A DNA stretch of 64,000 bases from Scytonema hofmannii PCC 7110 (GTDB taxonomy: Bacteria > Cyanobacteriota > Cyanobacteriia > Cyanobacteriales > Nostocaceae). The translations under genes and the position numbers were made by a program. Shown piece after piece: positions 9,780-17,591 of the stretch (the first letter of the stretch is position 1; each line of letters opens with the position of its first letter). The stretch covers positions 2,015,221-2,079,220 of the forward strand of contig NZ_KQ976354.1 in NCBI RefSeq assembly GCF_000346485.2, in the 5' to 3' direction. The notes under the pieces are model-generated. The model was given only the letters and a program-made list of their open reading frames with translations, was not told the origin of the DNA and searched no databases.

Positions 9780-11525
9780 ATGTCTATCAGGCAAGAATTT
9801 ACTTCGCTACCCATATTTAGGTATCAATTCAAGTTAAAACATTTCTTTAGTCAATTAGGTATTCGACAAAAAATTACCTATGGGTATGCTCTTGCTATTG
9901 GAATTGCTATACTGGGCGCTACTGGTGGGAAAATTATAGAAAATTATTATCAATCTCAAGCCAAAAAACAACTAGTTGAGTCTCAAGAAATTATATTACT
10001 TCTAAATAATTTACAGGCATCTACATTACAAGCTCACACTCAAACACCAAAACTCATTTATTTCTTAACTGAGCCAGTTAGGTTAGAGTTAGAATACTCT
10101 CGGTTTTTAGAATATATTGCTGCGGTCAATCAATTGCTTTATCAAACTAAGAATTACTTAGATATTTTAGAGTCAGAACAATTTTTTATCAATAAAAAAG
10201 AAAAAATTCAGACAGTTAAAATGTCAATCCAAACTTATATTGATTCTATTAAAGAGTATGCTCAAAGGCTAGAAGTAATAGAAAAACAATCTGCATCTAC
10301 TTGGAGAGCAAACACGATTGATTCCGTATCTTTACTCAGTGTGACTAAGAAAAGCAAAAAACTTGATTTAGCAGTTAATAAAGTTTCACAAGAAATGTCT
10401 TTGCTTATTAGCGAAATTCAAGACAAAGAAGCTAAAAAAACTGTTCAAGCCTTAGATCGAGCTAAAGTAATAGGGACACTTATTTTAGTGATTAGTCTCA
10501 TGTTAGCAGCAGGGCTTGCAACTATCTTAGCTATGTACACTAGCTGGATGATTGCTTCACCTATCGAAGCAACTACCAAAATTGCTCAACAAGTTACAAA
10601 AGAGTCAAATTTTACCCTCTTTGCGCCCGTAACAACAGAGGATGAAGTTGGTCAATTAACCATATCTCTCAATCAACTGATCCAACGAGTTGCGGAATAT
10701 ACTGAAGAATTGAATCTTGCTCAAAGCCAGTTGATCCAAACTGAAAAAATGTCGAGTCTGGGACAGATGGTTGCTGGTATTGCCCATGAAATAAATAACC
10801 CGATTAACTTTATCTATGGTAACATCGAACATACTAAAAATTATGTTCAGGATTTGTTAGAACTCATATATATTTACCAGCAGAAGTATCCTCAATTTGA
10901 GACTGAAATTGAGGAACGAATTGAGGAAATCGAGCTAGAATTTATCATTTCCGATTTGCCCAAAATCTTAGGTTCTATGAAAATGGGTGCTGAACGCATC
11001 CGCCAACTTGTGTTATCTTTACGAAATTTTTCCCGTCTCGACGAAGCAGAGGTCAAGTACGTTGATTTGCATGAAGGAATTGACAATACATTATTGATTC
11101 TCAATAATCGGATCAAAGATAAAATTGAAATTATCAAAAAATACGGCAATTTACCATTGGTAGAGTGCTATCCAGCACAGATTAACCAAGTGTTTATGAA
11201 TCTTATAAGTAATGCTATAGATGCTCTAATTAGTGCTAGCGAACAATTACAAAAAGAAATAGTGATTCAAACAAAAATTATTGCTTCCGATTCAATTCAG
11301 GTAGAAATTCGAGATAATGGAGTAGGTATACCTTTGGAAATTCAAAACAAAATTTTCGATCCTTTTTTTACCACAAAACCAGTGGGTTCTGGAACTGGTT
11401 TAGGGCTGTCAATTTGTTATCAAATAATAGAAAAGCATCGTGGCAAAATTCTTGTCAAATCGCAACCAAATCAAGGCACAGAATTTGCCGTCTCTCTTCC
11501 AATTCAACAGATACATTCACTCTAG
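9780..11525 (+). CDS. Membrane sensor histidine kinase (helical sensor-HAMP-HisKA-HATPase)
   Basis: One membrane helix is near residues 35-50 and a second near 228-255 (ILVISLMLAAGLATILAM). They enclose about 180 mostly helical residues, resembling four-helix-bundle sensor domains that often contact other proteins or small ligands. HAMP follows, then EKMSSLGQMVAGIAHEINNP with phosphoacceptor His336, then the ATPase motifs DNGVGIP and GSGTGLGLS. The kinase part is paralogous to the upstream Cache kinase but the sensor is different. It starts 42 bases after the second ModA-like gene, so the binding protein probably presents its ligand to this kinase. No cognate regulator is visible. Confidence 0.9.
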   Translation: MSIRQEFTSLPIFRYQFKLKHFFSQLGIRQKITYGYALAIGIAILGATGGKIIENYYQSQAKKQLVESQEIILLLNNLQASTLQAHTQTPKLIYFLTEPVRLELEYSRFLEYIAAVNQLLYQTKNYLDILESEQFFINKKEKIQTVKMSIQTYIDSIKEYAQRLEVIEKQSASTWRANTIDSVSLLSVTKKSKKLDLAVNKVSQEMSLLISEIQDKEAKKTVQALDRAKVIGTLILVISLMLAAGLATILAMYTSWMIASPIEATTKIAQQVTKESNFTLFAPVTTEDEVGQLTISLNQLIQRVAEYTEELNLAQSQLIQTEKMSSLGQMVAGIAHEINNPINFIYGNIEHTKNYVQDLLELIYIYQQKYPQFETEIEERIEEIELEFIISDLPKILGSMKMGAERIRQLVLSLRNFSRLDEAEVKYVDLHEGIDNTLLILNNRIKDKIEIIKKYGNLPLVECYPAQINQVFMNLISNAIDALISASEQLQKEIVIQTKIIASDSIQVEIRDNGVGIPLEIQNKIFDPFFTTKPVGSGTGLGLSICYQIIEKHRGKILVKSQPNQGTEFAVSLPIQQIHSL

Positions 11526-11547
11526 TCAGAGTGAAATTCAACCCCGC

Positions 11548-12318
11548 TCAACGAACAGCTTGCAAAGCATCGTAAAGTCGCTCGTATCGCTTAAACCCTG
11601 CTTCATACAAAAGATTTGCCTGGGGCTGTACCACATGACTATCCTGTGGTAGTATCTTGAGTGCAGTTTCTAAGACAGGGTAAACACTTACGCCCACCAT
11701 TGCCAAAATAGCGGCTCCGTGAGCTGCTCCTTCTTCGGCTTTGGGAGCAATGAGTTCTGTTTGCAAAACATCGGATAAAATTCGTAACCAGATGTTAGAG
11801 CGTGCTCCTCCACCCGTTGCTAAGAGTTGATGAACGGGGGCGATCGCGCTGATGAGTTCCAAAGCTTCCCGCAGACTGAATGCAACTCCCTCTAGAACAG
11901 CACGAATGATATCTGCTTGCGTATGAGCTAATGACAGATTCACGAAAGCACCCCGAGTATTTGGATCGAGGTGGGGACTGCGCTCTCCTGATAGGTGGGG
12001 CAAAAATAGTACACCACGCGCACCTGGAAGCGATCGCTCTGCTATTTCCATCAGCTCGGTATAGGATATATGCGGTGCAAATGTATCCCGATACCAACGC
12101 AGAGAACCACCACCCGCCAGTGTCACTCCCAGCAGATGATAACCCCCATCCACATGACAGAACAAATGCACCCGACCTTCTGGATCGGGAATTGGGCGAT
12201 GTCTACGACGGGCTACGCCTACGCACGGTGCAAAAATGACCCCCGATGTGCCAATACTCAAACTACCTCGGTTCAGGTTGCTTGATGAGATGTCCAAACC
12301 GATGAAGCTGCGGCTCAA
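11548..12318 (-). pseudogene. Xylulokinase-type FGGY sugar kinase, C-terminal relic with an in-frame repeat insertion
   Basis: The 256 residues match the C-terminal half of FGGY kinases: LSIGTSGVIFAP, then PIPDPEGRVHLFCHVDGGYH, LPHLSGERSPHLDPN and the ATP-site motif ATGGGARSNIWL. Normal length is about 490, and the N-terminal lobe with the substrate site and catalytic Asp region is missing. The first residues (SFIGLDIS) resemble the usual FGGY N-terminal strand, so a large internal deletion joining both ends is possible. Between APC and PIPDPEG about nine residues (VGVARRRHR) come from an inserted short repeat at about 12198-12225. Catalysis is unlikely. The start (TTG 12318) is arbitrary. 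Confidence 0.75.
12198..12226. repeat. Short dispersed repeat inserted in frame in the kinase relic
   Basis: GTCTACGACGGGCTACGCCT and flanking bases form a small imperfect palindrome typical of dispersed elements in Nostocales. Here it adds about nine codons without breaking the frame. Confidence 0.6.
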
Positions 12319-12449
12319 GCAATCCTTGCGAAGATTTAGTACCAGTTTGCCGTCTCTACATTGTTTTCCTGATAAGGGTTCCGGTTTTATCTGAACCGTA
12401 TTGGGTTATATAGGACTCCTATTTGATTTTTGAACAATTACTGAGCCTT

Positions 12450-12482
12450 AGAAACCCGGTATCTGGGAGATACCGGGTTTCT
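12450..12482 (-). terminator. Hairpin of the AAACCCGGT family downstream of the DUF262 gene
   Basis: A perfect 15-base inverted repeat (AGAAACCCGGTATCT and its complement) has a 3-base loop. It lies just past the end of the minus-strand DUF262 gene and could stop transcription. Related hairpins occur elsewhere in the window. Confidence 0.6.
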
Positions 12483-12518
12483 TTATTTCAAGATTCAAGT
12501 AGGATTGCTATATAGTCT

Positions 12519-14318
12519 CTAGGTATTTTTAGAGAAACGTTTAAAAAGCTCTGCATATTCTTCAAGTTTAATTTCATCAATATTTGAACCTATACGCTGA
12601 TAAAATTTTCTATCGTATGGTATGGGATCTCCAGCTTTTAAACAAAAGATAACTACACATTTATCATAATAATTAATTATTTTAATTTCTCTACCTATGG
12701 TATCTTTAGCTATTTGAGGAATAGGTTCTAATTTAATTTGTTGAATTATCCAGCGATAAAAACTATCAAGATTTCCCTGTAATCTGTTTGCTTCATGTTC
12801 TATTCCTGTTATCTTGAAATTTTTATAATCCACGGGATCAATATTATATAATTCTTTTATCCTTTGTGCTGTCTGATCATTATCTACTACTCCAACACAA
12901 ACATAACCAATTGCATTAGGAGAATGATTTGCCATTGCAGTTAAAGTTTGAATTATTTTGCTAAAATTTCCTTGATCAAATTCTCCTCTTTGATTTAGTT
13001 GTGTAAAACCTTGTTTAAAGTCATATAAAGTTTGTTCTGTTTTCGATTGAGTTAGTAGAGTTTCAAATTCTGTTAACCATGAATCTTTAGCAGGATCGTT
13101 ATTATCCCTTTTTTTAAAAAACTTTCTAATGATTCCTTTAACTTTGTCTATATTACGCCTTTTATTTTGATAGCTCCATGTCGGACCGCTAGTAGTAGTT
13201 ATATCATGATTAATATTTTTTAAAGATTTTACTAATCCATCATAATTAGCTATTTCCATTTGCTCCTGAAATACTAAATCGTAAAAACTTAAAAATATTA
13301 TTTGAAAAGGGCGTGGCATATAATTGAGATTATTTAAACTTATCAAATCGCAAAAAGATTTGTTAGATTCTTTTAATATTTCACGAATATGATTATAAAT
13401 AATCATAAACTGTTTTTTAATAAACTCGGTTTGCTTTAATACTAATAAAGTTTCTATCTTTTCATGATTTTCACAATTTTTAAAACCATAATATTCATCT
13501 AAAACGGAAGCACTACTTTTGGGAATTTCAGGGTATAGTGTAATATATGCAATAATGTTAGCAACAATTTGTTCATCTTCTGATTGCCTCAGCATTTGTT
13601 TTGTTAAAATTTTATTTTTTACCCAAAATATATCATCAATTTTGATACCATATTCAAGTTGTTTATTAGTAATACTAATTTTTTTCATCTCATTAAGAAG
13701 AATAATGTCTGAAGCTGATGCGTCTGATCTTATTTCGCTTGAAATTACTCTAACTAAATTAGCAAATTTAGAAGTTGCTCCTGCTGAACGTAATTCCTGT
13801 TTTGATAAATGTTTACCGTTAGAGTTGATTCTTCTGAAGATCTCGTCAACTTTATCATTATCATCGAAGTAATAAACAGAGAGTGGAAGAATATAACTGC
13901 CTATTATTTCACAATATTTTCTTTCAAGAATAGGTTCTTTTTGCACTAATGTTTCTTGGTCTAATTTGGATTTTGATTCCACCATTGTTTGCAAATCAAA
14001 ATATTTACCTTTAATATCAAATTCTCCTTCAATAAAAGCAGTAATAGCATTTAATCTTTGCATTCCGTCTATAATTTCAAATACAGATTTTTTGTCTTTT
14101 TCTGTTTCTGCTAATAAGATAATAGGAACTGGAAATCCTTGTAAAATTGAATCTATAAATGCTCTTTTTTCTTCGATAGTCCAAACCAATTTTCTTTGAT
14201 ATCTTCTATTAGCATAAAAGAGATTATTTACATAAAAATTATAAATTCGTTGTATACTTTCGCTTCTTATTGAAAGTTCTCTTTGAACAGGAGATGATTG
14301 AATGTTTGCTGTACTCAT
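12519..14318 (-). CDS. DUF262 (GmrS-like) protein fused to a Schlafen/AlbA_2-like domain
   Basis: Residues about 20-250 are a DUF262/GmrSD N-terminal domain: RRYQRKLVWTIEEKRAFIDS and the ParB-type nucleotide motif IDGMQRL (84-90), which in GmrS and BrxU hydrolyses NTP. The C-terminal 180 residues look like an AlbA_2/Schlafen-type domain: TLYDFKQGF near 430, IGYVCVGVVDN, QRIKELY, and an ending FYQRIGSN that recalls the F-Y/I-R-x-G closing motif. The HNH nuclease half (DUF1524) of GmrSD is absent. A good Shine-Dalgarno (GGAAGGGA) precedes the ATG. The gene is visibly AT-rich and I found no GCGATCGC in it, unlike its neighbours, so it was probably transferred. An anti-phage role is an inference from both domain families. 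Confidence 0.75.
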   Translation of the reverse strand: MSTANIQSSPVQRELSIRSESIQRIYNFYVNNLFYANRRYQRKLVWTIEEKRAFIDSILQGFPVPIILLAETEKDKKSVFEIIDGMQRLNAITAFIEGEFDIKGKYFDLQTMVESKSKLDQETLVQKEPILERKYCEIIGSYILPLSVYYFDDNDKVDEIFRRINSNGKHLSKQELRSAGATSKFANLVRVISSEIRSDASASDIILLNEMKKISITNKQLEYGIKIDDIFWVKNKILTKQMLRQSEDEQIVANIIAYITLYPEIPKSSASVLDEYYGFKNCENHEKIETLLVLKQTEFIKKQFMIIYNHIREILKESNKSFCDLISLNNLNYMPRPFQIIFLSFYDLVFQEQMEIANYDGLVKSLKNINHDITTTSGPTWSYQNKRRNIDKVKGIIRKFFKKRDNNDPAKDSWLTEFETLLTQSKTEQTLYDFKQGFTQLNQRGEFDQGNFSKIIQTLTAMANHSPNAIGYVCVGVVDNDQTAQRIKELYNIDPVDYKNFKITGIEHEANRLQGNLDSFYRWIIQQIKLEPIPQIAKDTIGREIKIINYYDKCVVIFCLKAGDPIPYDRKFYQRIGSNIDEIKLEEYAELFKRFSKNT

Positions 14319-14488
14319 AATTACTATCCCTTCCTTGCTAACAAGTATTATTGCGAAAAATTTTAAAAAATTAAAATGCCCGTATTATTCCTTTATGAAC
14401 GATGCCCAGCAGCAATAGCGTAATATAATTTCCGGCAAATTACCCATAATTAAGCAGCTAGCTCATGCAATGCAAGTGCTTGCCAAAG

Positions 14489-14773
14489 TCATGCCTGCTG
14501 TACATCATCCAAAAGCGGTTCGCTGCTTCCTTGGTTTGAACTGCGTTGATCCCCTAAGGTTTCTGCTCCAATCCGGTTGTAGCCCCAAACCAACTCGTAA
14601 ATCCAACTTCGGCTATACCCTGTAACTTCTGCCACTTCTTCAGTTCGTGTACCTTTAGCTAACAACCAAATTGTCTGGTAGTGTGTCCGCTTTATAAGTT
14701 CCTTGGTTTGCCAGTAACTTCTTTCTAGTTCTTCTAGGCTTAGATGTGGCTCAATTGTTACTCGTCTTGGCAT
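14489..14773 (-). pseudogene. IS630-family transposase, N-terminal relic
   Basis: MPRRVTIEPHLSLEELERSY followed by a helix-turn-helix (TEEVAEVTGYSRSWIYELVWGYN) and LLDDVQQA is the N-terminal DNA-binding part of IS630-type transposases. After LLDDVQQA a TGA stop occurs where related proteins continue LWQAL; those residues can still be read just past the stop, then similarity disappears. No DDE catalytic region remains. A further in-frame ATG lies at 14794, overlapping the next gene upstream. The element is dead and marks a rearrangement point. Confidence 0.75.
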
Positions 14774-14780
14774 TGCGATC

Positions 14781-15740
14781 TCACTCAAATGCATTCTGAT
14801 TTATATTATGGCTGATTTGGCGGACATCATACTTATGGGTTCGTTCACCCACTGCAAGAGATGGCGATCGGCTAAGACAACAGGTGCTTGAAAGTTTATA
14901 ACCAGATGGTCGTTCATTATCCATGATTTCTTGAAAAGTTTCAAAATATCTTTCTCGTTCTTTCGCTTCTGCTTCTGACACCTCTTCTTCAATCCAACTT
15001 TTCAATAATTTCATTGCATCTTGATTTTTCAAGAGTTGTTCCTCTGGAGTTTCCCCCTTATGTTTTAAAAAGGGTTTAAAAGAATTTTGCAAAGTGTGAA
15101 CTTCTTCTATTTTATGAGTTTCTACCAGTCTATTTAACATCCAAAGTGTAGAAGTTACAGAACGACGTAAGTTTTTAGCGGTATCTTCAAAATCTAGATA
15201 AGTTTTTTGTTTTTTGTGTCTAATTTCCAATTCAATTTGTAATATTGTATTAGCAGCTATTTCAATTTGCTTACAAACTTCACCAGATAAAAATTGCCAA
15301 CTATCCTCTACCGTTGTGGCAATCAGTTCAAATCCATTAACATATTCTTTTAATTTGACAGCTAAATCATTCTCATTTTCAGCAGCCGCTAGAAAATTTA
15401 CTCCTTCTAAAAGGCTGGCGTAAACTACGGCTTGCCTTTTCAAAAACTCAATATTATCTATATGTAGCCAAATTTTTCTTGTTGGCGGGTTATTAATATC
15501 TTTTAATTGCAATAATATTTGACTAACTTGGATTAATGCGTGTCTTTTTTTTAGAATATTATGAATTTCAACAGTTTCCTTAAGGAATTTTTTAAGATTG
15601 TTTAAATTTTCCAGACTTATATGCTCAAAGTTTTGAAGGTTAACAATAGCCTCAAGTTTGTCTCTCAATACGTACAAGTCACGTTCTATCTGAAGAGTTA
15701 ATAACCTAGAAATATTGAATACAGCAGGTTGCAATGTCAT
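14781..15740 (-). CDS. Helical protein of unknown function with an IS-derived tail
   Basis: The 319-residue protein has no signal peptide or membrane segment and is predominantly helical and charged (for example LEAIVNLQNFEHISLENLNN; then SEAEAKERERYFETFQEIMD). I recognise no family. The last roughly 35 residues (from about KLSSTCCLSRSPSL) change character and run into the IS630 relic, with 14 bases of overlap, so the natural C-terminus was probably replaced by insertion-sequence DNA. Like the DUF262 gene next door it is AT-rich and poor in HIP1 sites, so the two may have arrived together. Function unknown. Confidence 0.6.
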   Translation of the reverse strand: MTLQPAVFNISRLLTLQIERDLYVLRDKLEAIVNLQNFEHISLENLNNLKKFLKETVEIHNILKKRHALIQVSQILLQLKDINNPPTRKIWLHIDNIEFLKRQAVVYASLLEGVNFLAAAENENDLAVKLKEYVNGFELIATTVEDSWQFLSGEVCKQIEIAANTILQIELEIRHKKQKTYLDFEDTAKNLRRSVTSTLWMLNRLVETHKIEEVHTLQNSFKPFLKHKGETPEEQLLKNQDAMKLLKSWIEEEVSEAEAKERERYFETFQEIMDNERPSGYKLSSTCCLSRSPSLAVGERTHKYDVRQISHNINQNAFE

Positions 15741-15823
15741 ATTTATTTCTTTAAAGACGGTTTATAAATATATTTTGCCATAAATATAAGGTAAATGACC
15801 TTATCAAAACTTAACTCTTCTAA
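15741..15823. other. Intergenic, upstream of the 319-residue gene
   Basis: This short AT-rich stretch should hold the promoter of the minus-strand gene. Nothing else is seen. Confidence 0.4.
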
Positions 15824-16070
15824 TCAAGCCCTTTGTTCACGGCAAAACTGCCTGACAGCCCTGACAACAGTTAAATTCGTCCCAGTTCTTCTTAACTGTA
15901 GCTACTGATTCAACTGTTCTGCACTAATTAAAGGAAATGCCCGACTAGTGGGTGAATCAACATACTTCCTTTCACGCAGTTGTTTGATTTTGATTGTTTC
16001 TTGTTGATAAAGCCTACTTCAGGAACCGACATTGCCCAGTAAATACTGAGCTTACTATCTGGCTTGTTGC
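15824..16070 (-). pseudogene. Uma2-family endonuclease relic, copy 1
   Basis: Read on the minus strand, two frames show KPDSKLSIYWAMSVPEV, then QLRERKYVDSPTSRAFPLI and SAEQLNQ, a TAG stop, and a degenerate tail ending REQRA. This matches the C-terminal half of cyanobacterial Uma2 (DUF820) PD-(D/E)XK-like proteins. It carries at least one frameshift and one nonsense codon. The last roughly 135 bases are nearly the same as a second relic at 17313, on the other side of the carbonic-anhydrase-like gene. Confidence 0.65.
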
Positions 16071-16379
16071 AATATAACCCTCTGAAAATCTTGTCGTTTG
16101 TTATATCATGTCCGGTTAAATAATTATGATTTAAAACTCACGCAAAGACGCAAAGGCGCAAAGAAAGACGCAAGTTTTTTAATAACTGATTAAGCGGACT
16201 TGATATTACACGGCTCTCTGCTCAATATGTATAATAGTATCGAGCAGAGATCCCTTATTAAGGTTTTAAGGTTTGAATAACGGGAGTTCAGAACACTGAT
16301 TATTGCAATCCGCTAACCTACTACTAACAATTGCATAGCTTGTAGCTGCCAATAGAGAAAAAATTACAACGAAAGCGTC
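16071..16379. other. Intergenic with a dispersed GCAAAGACGCAAAGGCGC repeat
   Basis: About 310 bases without a gene. Near 16138-16170 there is a direct-repeat-rich motif (ACGCAAAGACGCAAAGGCGC) often seen scattered in filamentous cyanobacterial genomes. No ORF or RNA was recognised. Confidence 0.45.
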
Positions 16380-17171
16380 CTATAATAAATCAATCTCTTT
16401 TTTTCCCTCAGACCCAACAACATAAAAATTTTGAGGGTAGACCCATTGTGTCTCTAAAGGTCCGTGGATTTGAATACCTGTCATGACAGCATAATTGAAT
16501 ACAGAAGAGTTTAAAGTCTTCAAAAGCTTTTCTATATCTTGAGAAATAATTTGGCAAGCTAACTTTGTAATCCCAACTAGATCGGGTTTATCTCCATATT
16601 TGAGGGTAGAAAGGATTTTCTGCCGAACAATACTTTGCTCAATATCTTGCATATCAGTTTCTAGATTGAGACATCCTAATTCAAGTTCTTTGACAATAGC
16701 TTCCAATGCACCGCAAGCATGAGAGGGTTTGTCGAGACCTTTGCGATATACTTTCCCAATCTCGCCATACCGAGAAATAGCAATATGAGGCATGGCATAA
16801 AAAGTAAAACGACGCAAACCTTCAAAGATGGGAGTATGGTCACATGCTGCTGCCAAACCCGTTTTGCCCATTGTGACAAACCCTGCTAAGCTGCAACAGT
16901 TGAATGTCTTACCCCAGTATCTAATGACTGCATCAAAGAGTGGATCTGTAATCTCATCACGACATATAGCCACCATTCCCATTGTGTTTTCATCAGTCAA
17001 GCCATGGTCACTCAAGCACTCATAGGTCTTGCTCATATAGCTTTCTAATGGCAAAGTTCCAGGAAAATGACTGTGAACAGTTTGGTGGAAAGCTGGAAAC
17101 ACACTTGGGTTGTAGCCATTTAGATCTTGCAAAATGGTTTCTTGTTCTCGAACTTGGTAGTTTTGGGTCAT
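16380..17171 (-). CDS. LCIB/LCIC-type carbonic anhydrase-like protein
   Basis: The protein matches the limiting-CO2-inducible B family of algae and bacteria, now grouped with beta-type (theta) carbonic anhydrases. Numbering from ATG 17171 (263 residues), the likely zinc ligands and acid are present: Cys70 and Asp72 in ICRDE, His129 in MPHIAIS and Cys153 in HACGAL. The 24-residue gap between His and the second Cys equals that of algal LCIB. SLAGFVTMGKTGLAAACDHT is also family-like. If active it would interconvert CO2 and bicarbonate in the cytosol; some family members are inactive in vitro. No signal peptide. A longer TTG start at 17186 is possible. It stands alone between two Uma2 relics. Confidence 0.8.
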   Translation of the reverse strand: MTQNYQVREQETILQDLNGYNPSVFPAFHQTVHSHFPGTLPLESYMSKTYECLSDHGLTDENTMGMVAICRDEITDPLFDAVIRYWGKTFNCCSLAGFVTMGKTGLAAACDHTPIFEGLRRFTFYAMPHIAISRYGEIGKVYRKGLDKPSHACGALEAIVKELELGCLNLETDMQDIEQSIVRQKILSTLKYGDKPDLVGITKLACQIISQDIEKLLKTLNSSVFNYAVMTGIQIHGPLETQWVYPQNFYVVGSEGKKEIDLL

Positions 17172-17312
17172 AATATGACTGCTCAAATTTTCAGCACAGG
17201 CTGCTGGCTGCTAAACTTAACACTTCTTAACGGTTATAGCAAATCTTTTAGTAGAGTCATAATTTTCGCGAACCGCCCTTTCTTTTCCACTTCCGGTGAA
17301 GAAGAGTCCTAA

Positions 17313-17563
17313 TCAAGCCCTTTGTTCCCGGCAAAACTGCCTAATAGCCCTGACAACAGTTAAATCCGTCCCAGTTCTTCTTAACTGCAGCCACTGATTC
17401 AACTGTTCTGCACGAATTAAAGGAAATGCCCGACTGGTGGGCGATTGTCTCCAAGTTCCCTCAGGAGTGTAATATAGTTTTCCCAAGTCACTCCATCAAT
17501 CTTAATAGCGCTACCAAGTGCTAACTCTATCTGGCTGATGGGTATAGCAATTGTTGCTGTCAT
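17313..17563 (-). pseudogene. Uma2-family endonuclease relic, copy 2
   Basis: ATG at 17563 begins MTATIAIPISQIELALG and continues TWENYITLLRELGDNR, a typical Uma2 N-terminus. The middle (about 130 residues, with the nuclease motif) is deleted. In another frame the C-terminal part SPTSRAFPLIRAEQLNQWLQ, later RAIRQFCREQRA, follows directly. The C-terminal part is nearly the same as relic 1 at 15824 but without its nonsense codon. Confidence 0.7.
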
Positions 17564-17591
17564 TTAAAGAAAAATAAACTTATATTATAGA

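Noticed and set aside
11548-12318. Complete sugar kinase
   Set aside because: Only the C-terminal half is encoded; the N-terminal domain and catalytic Asp region are absent.
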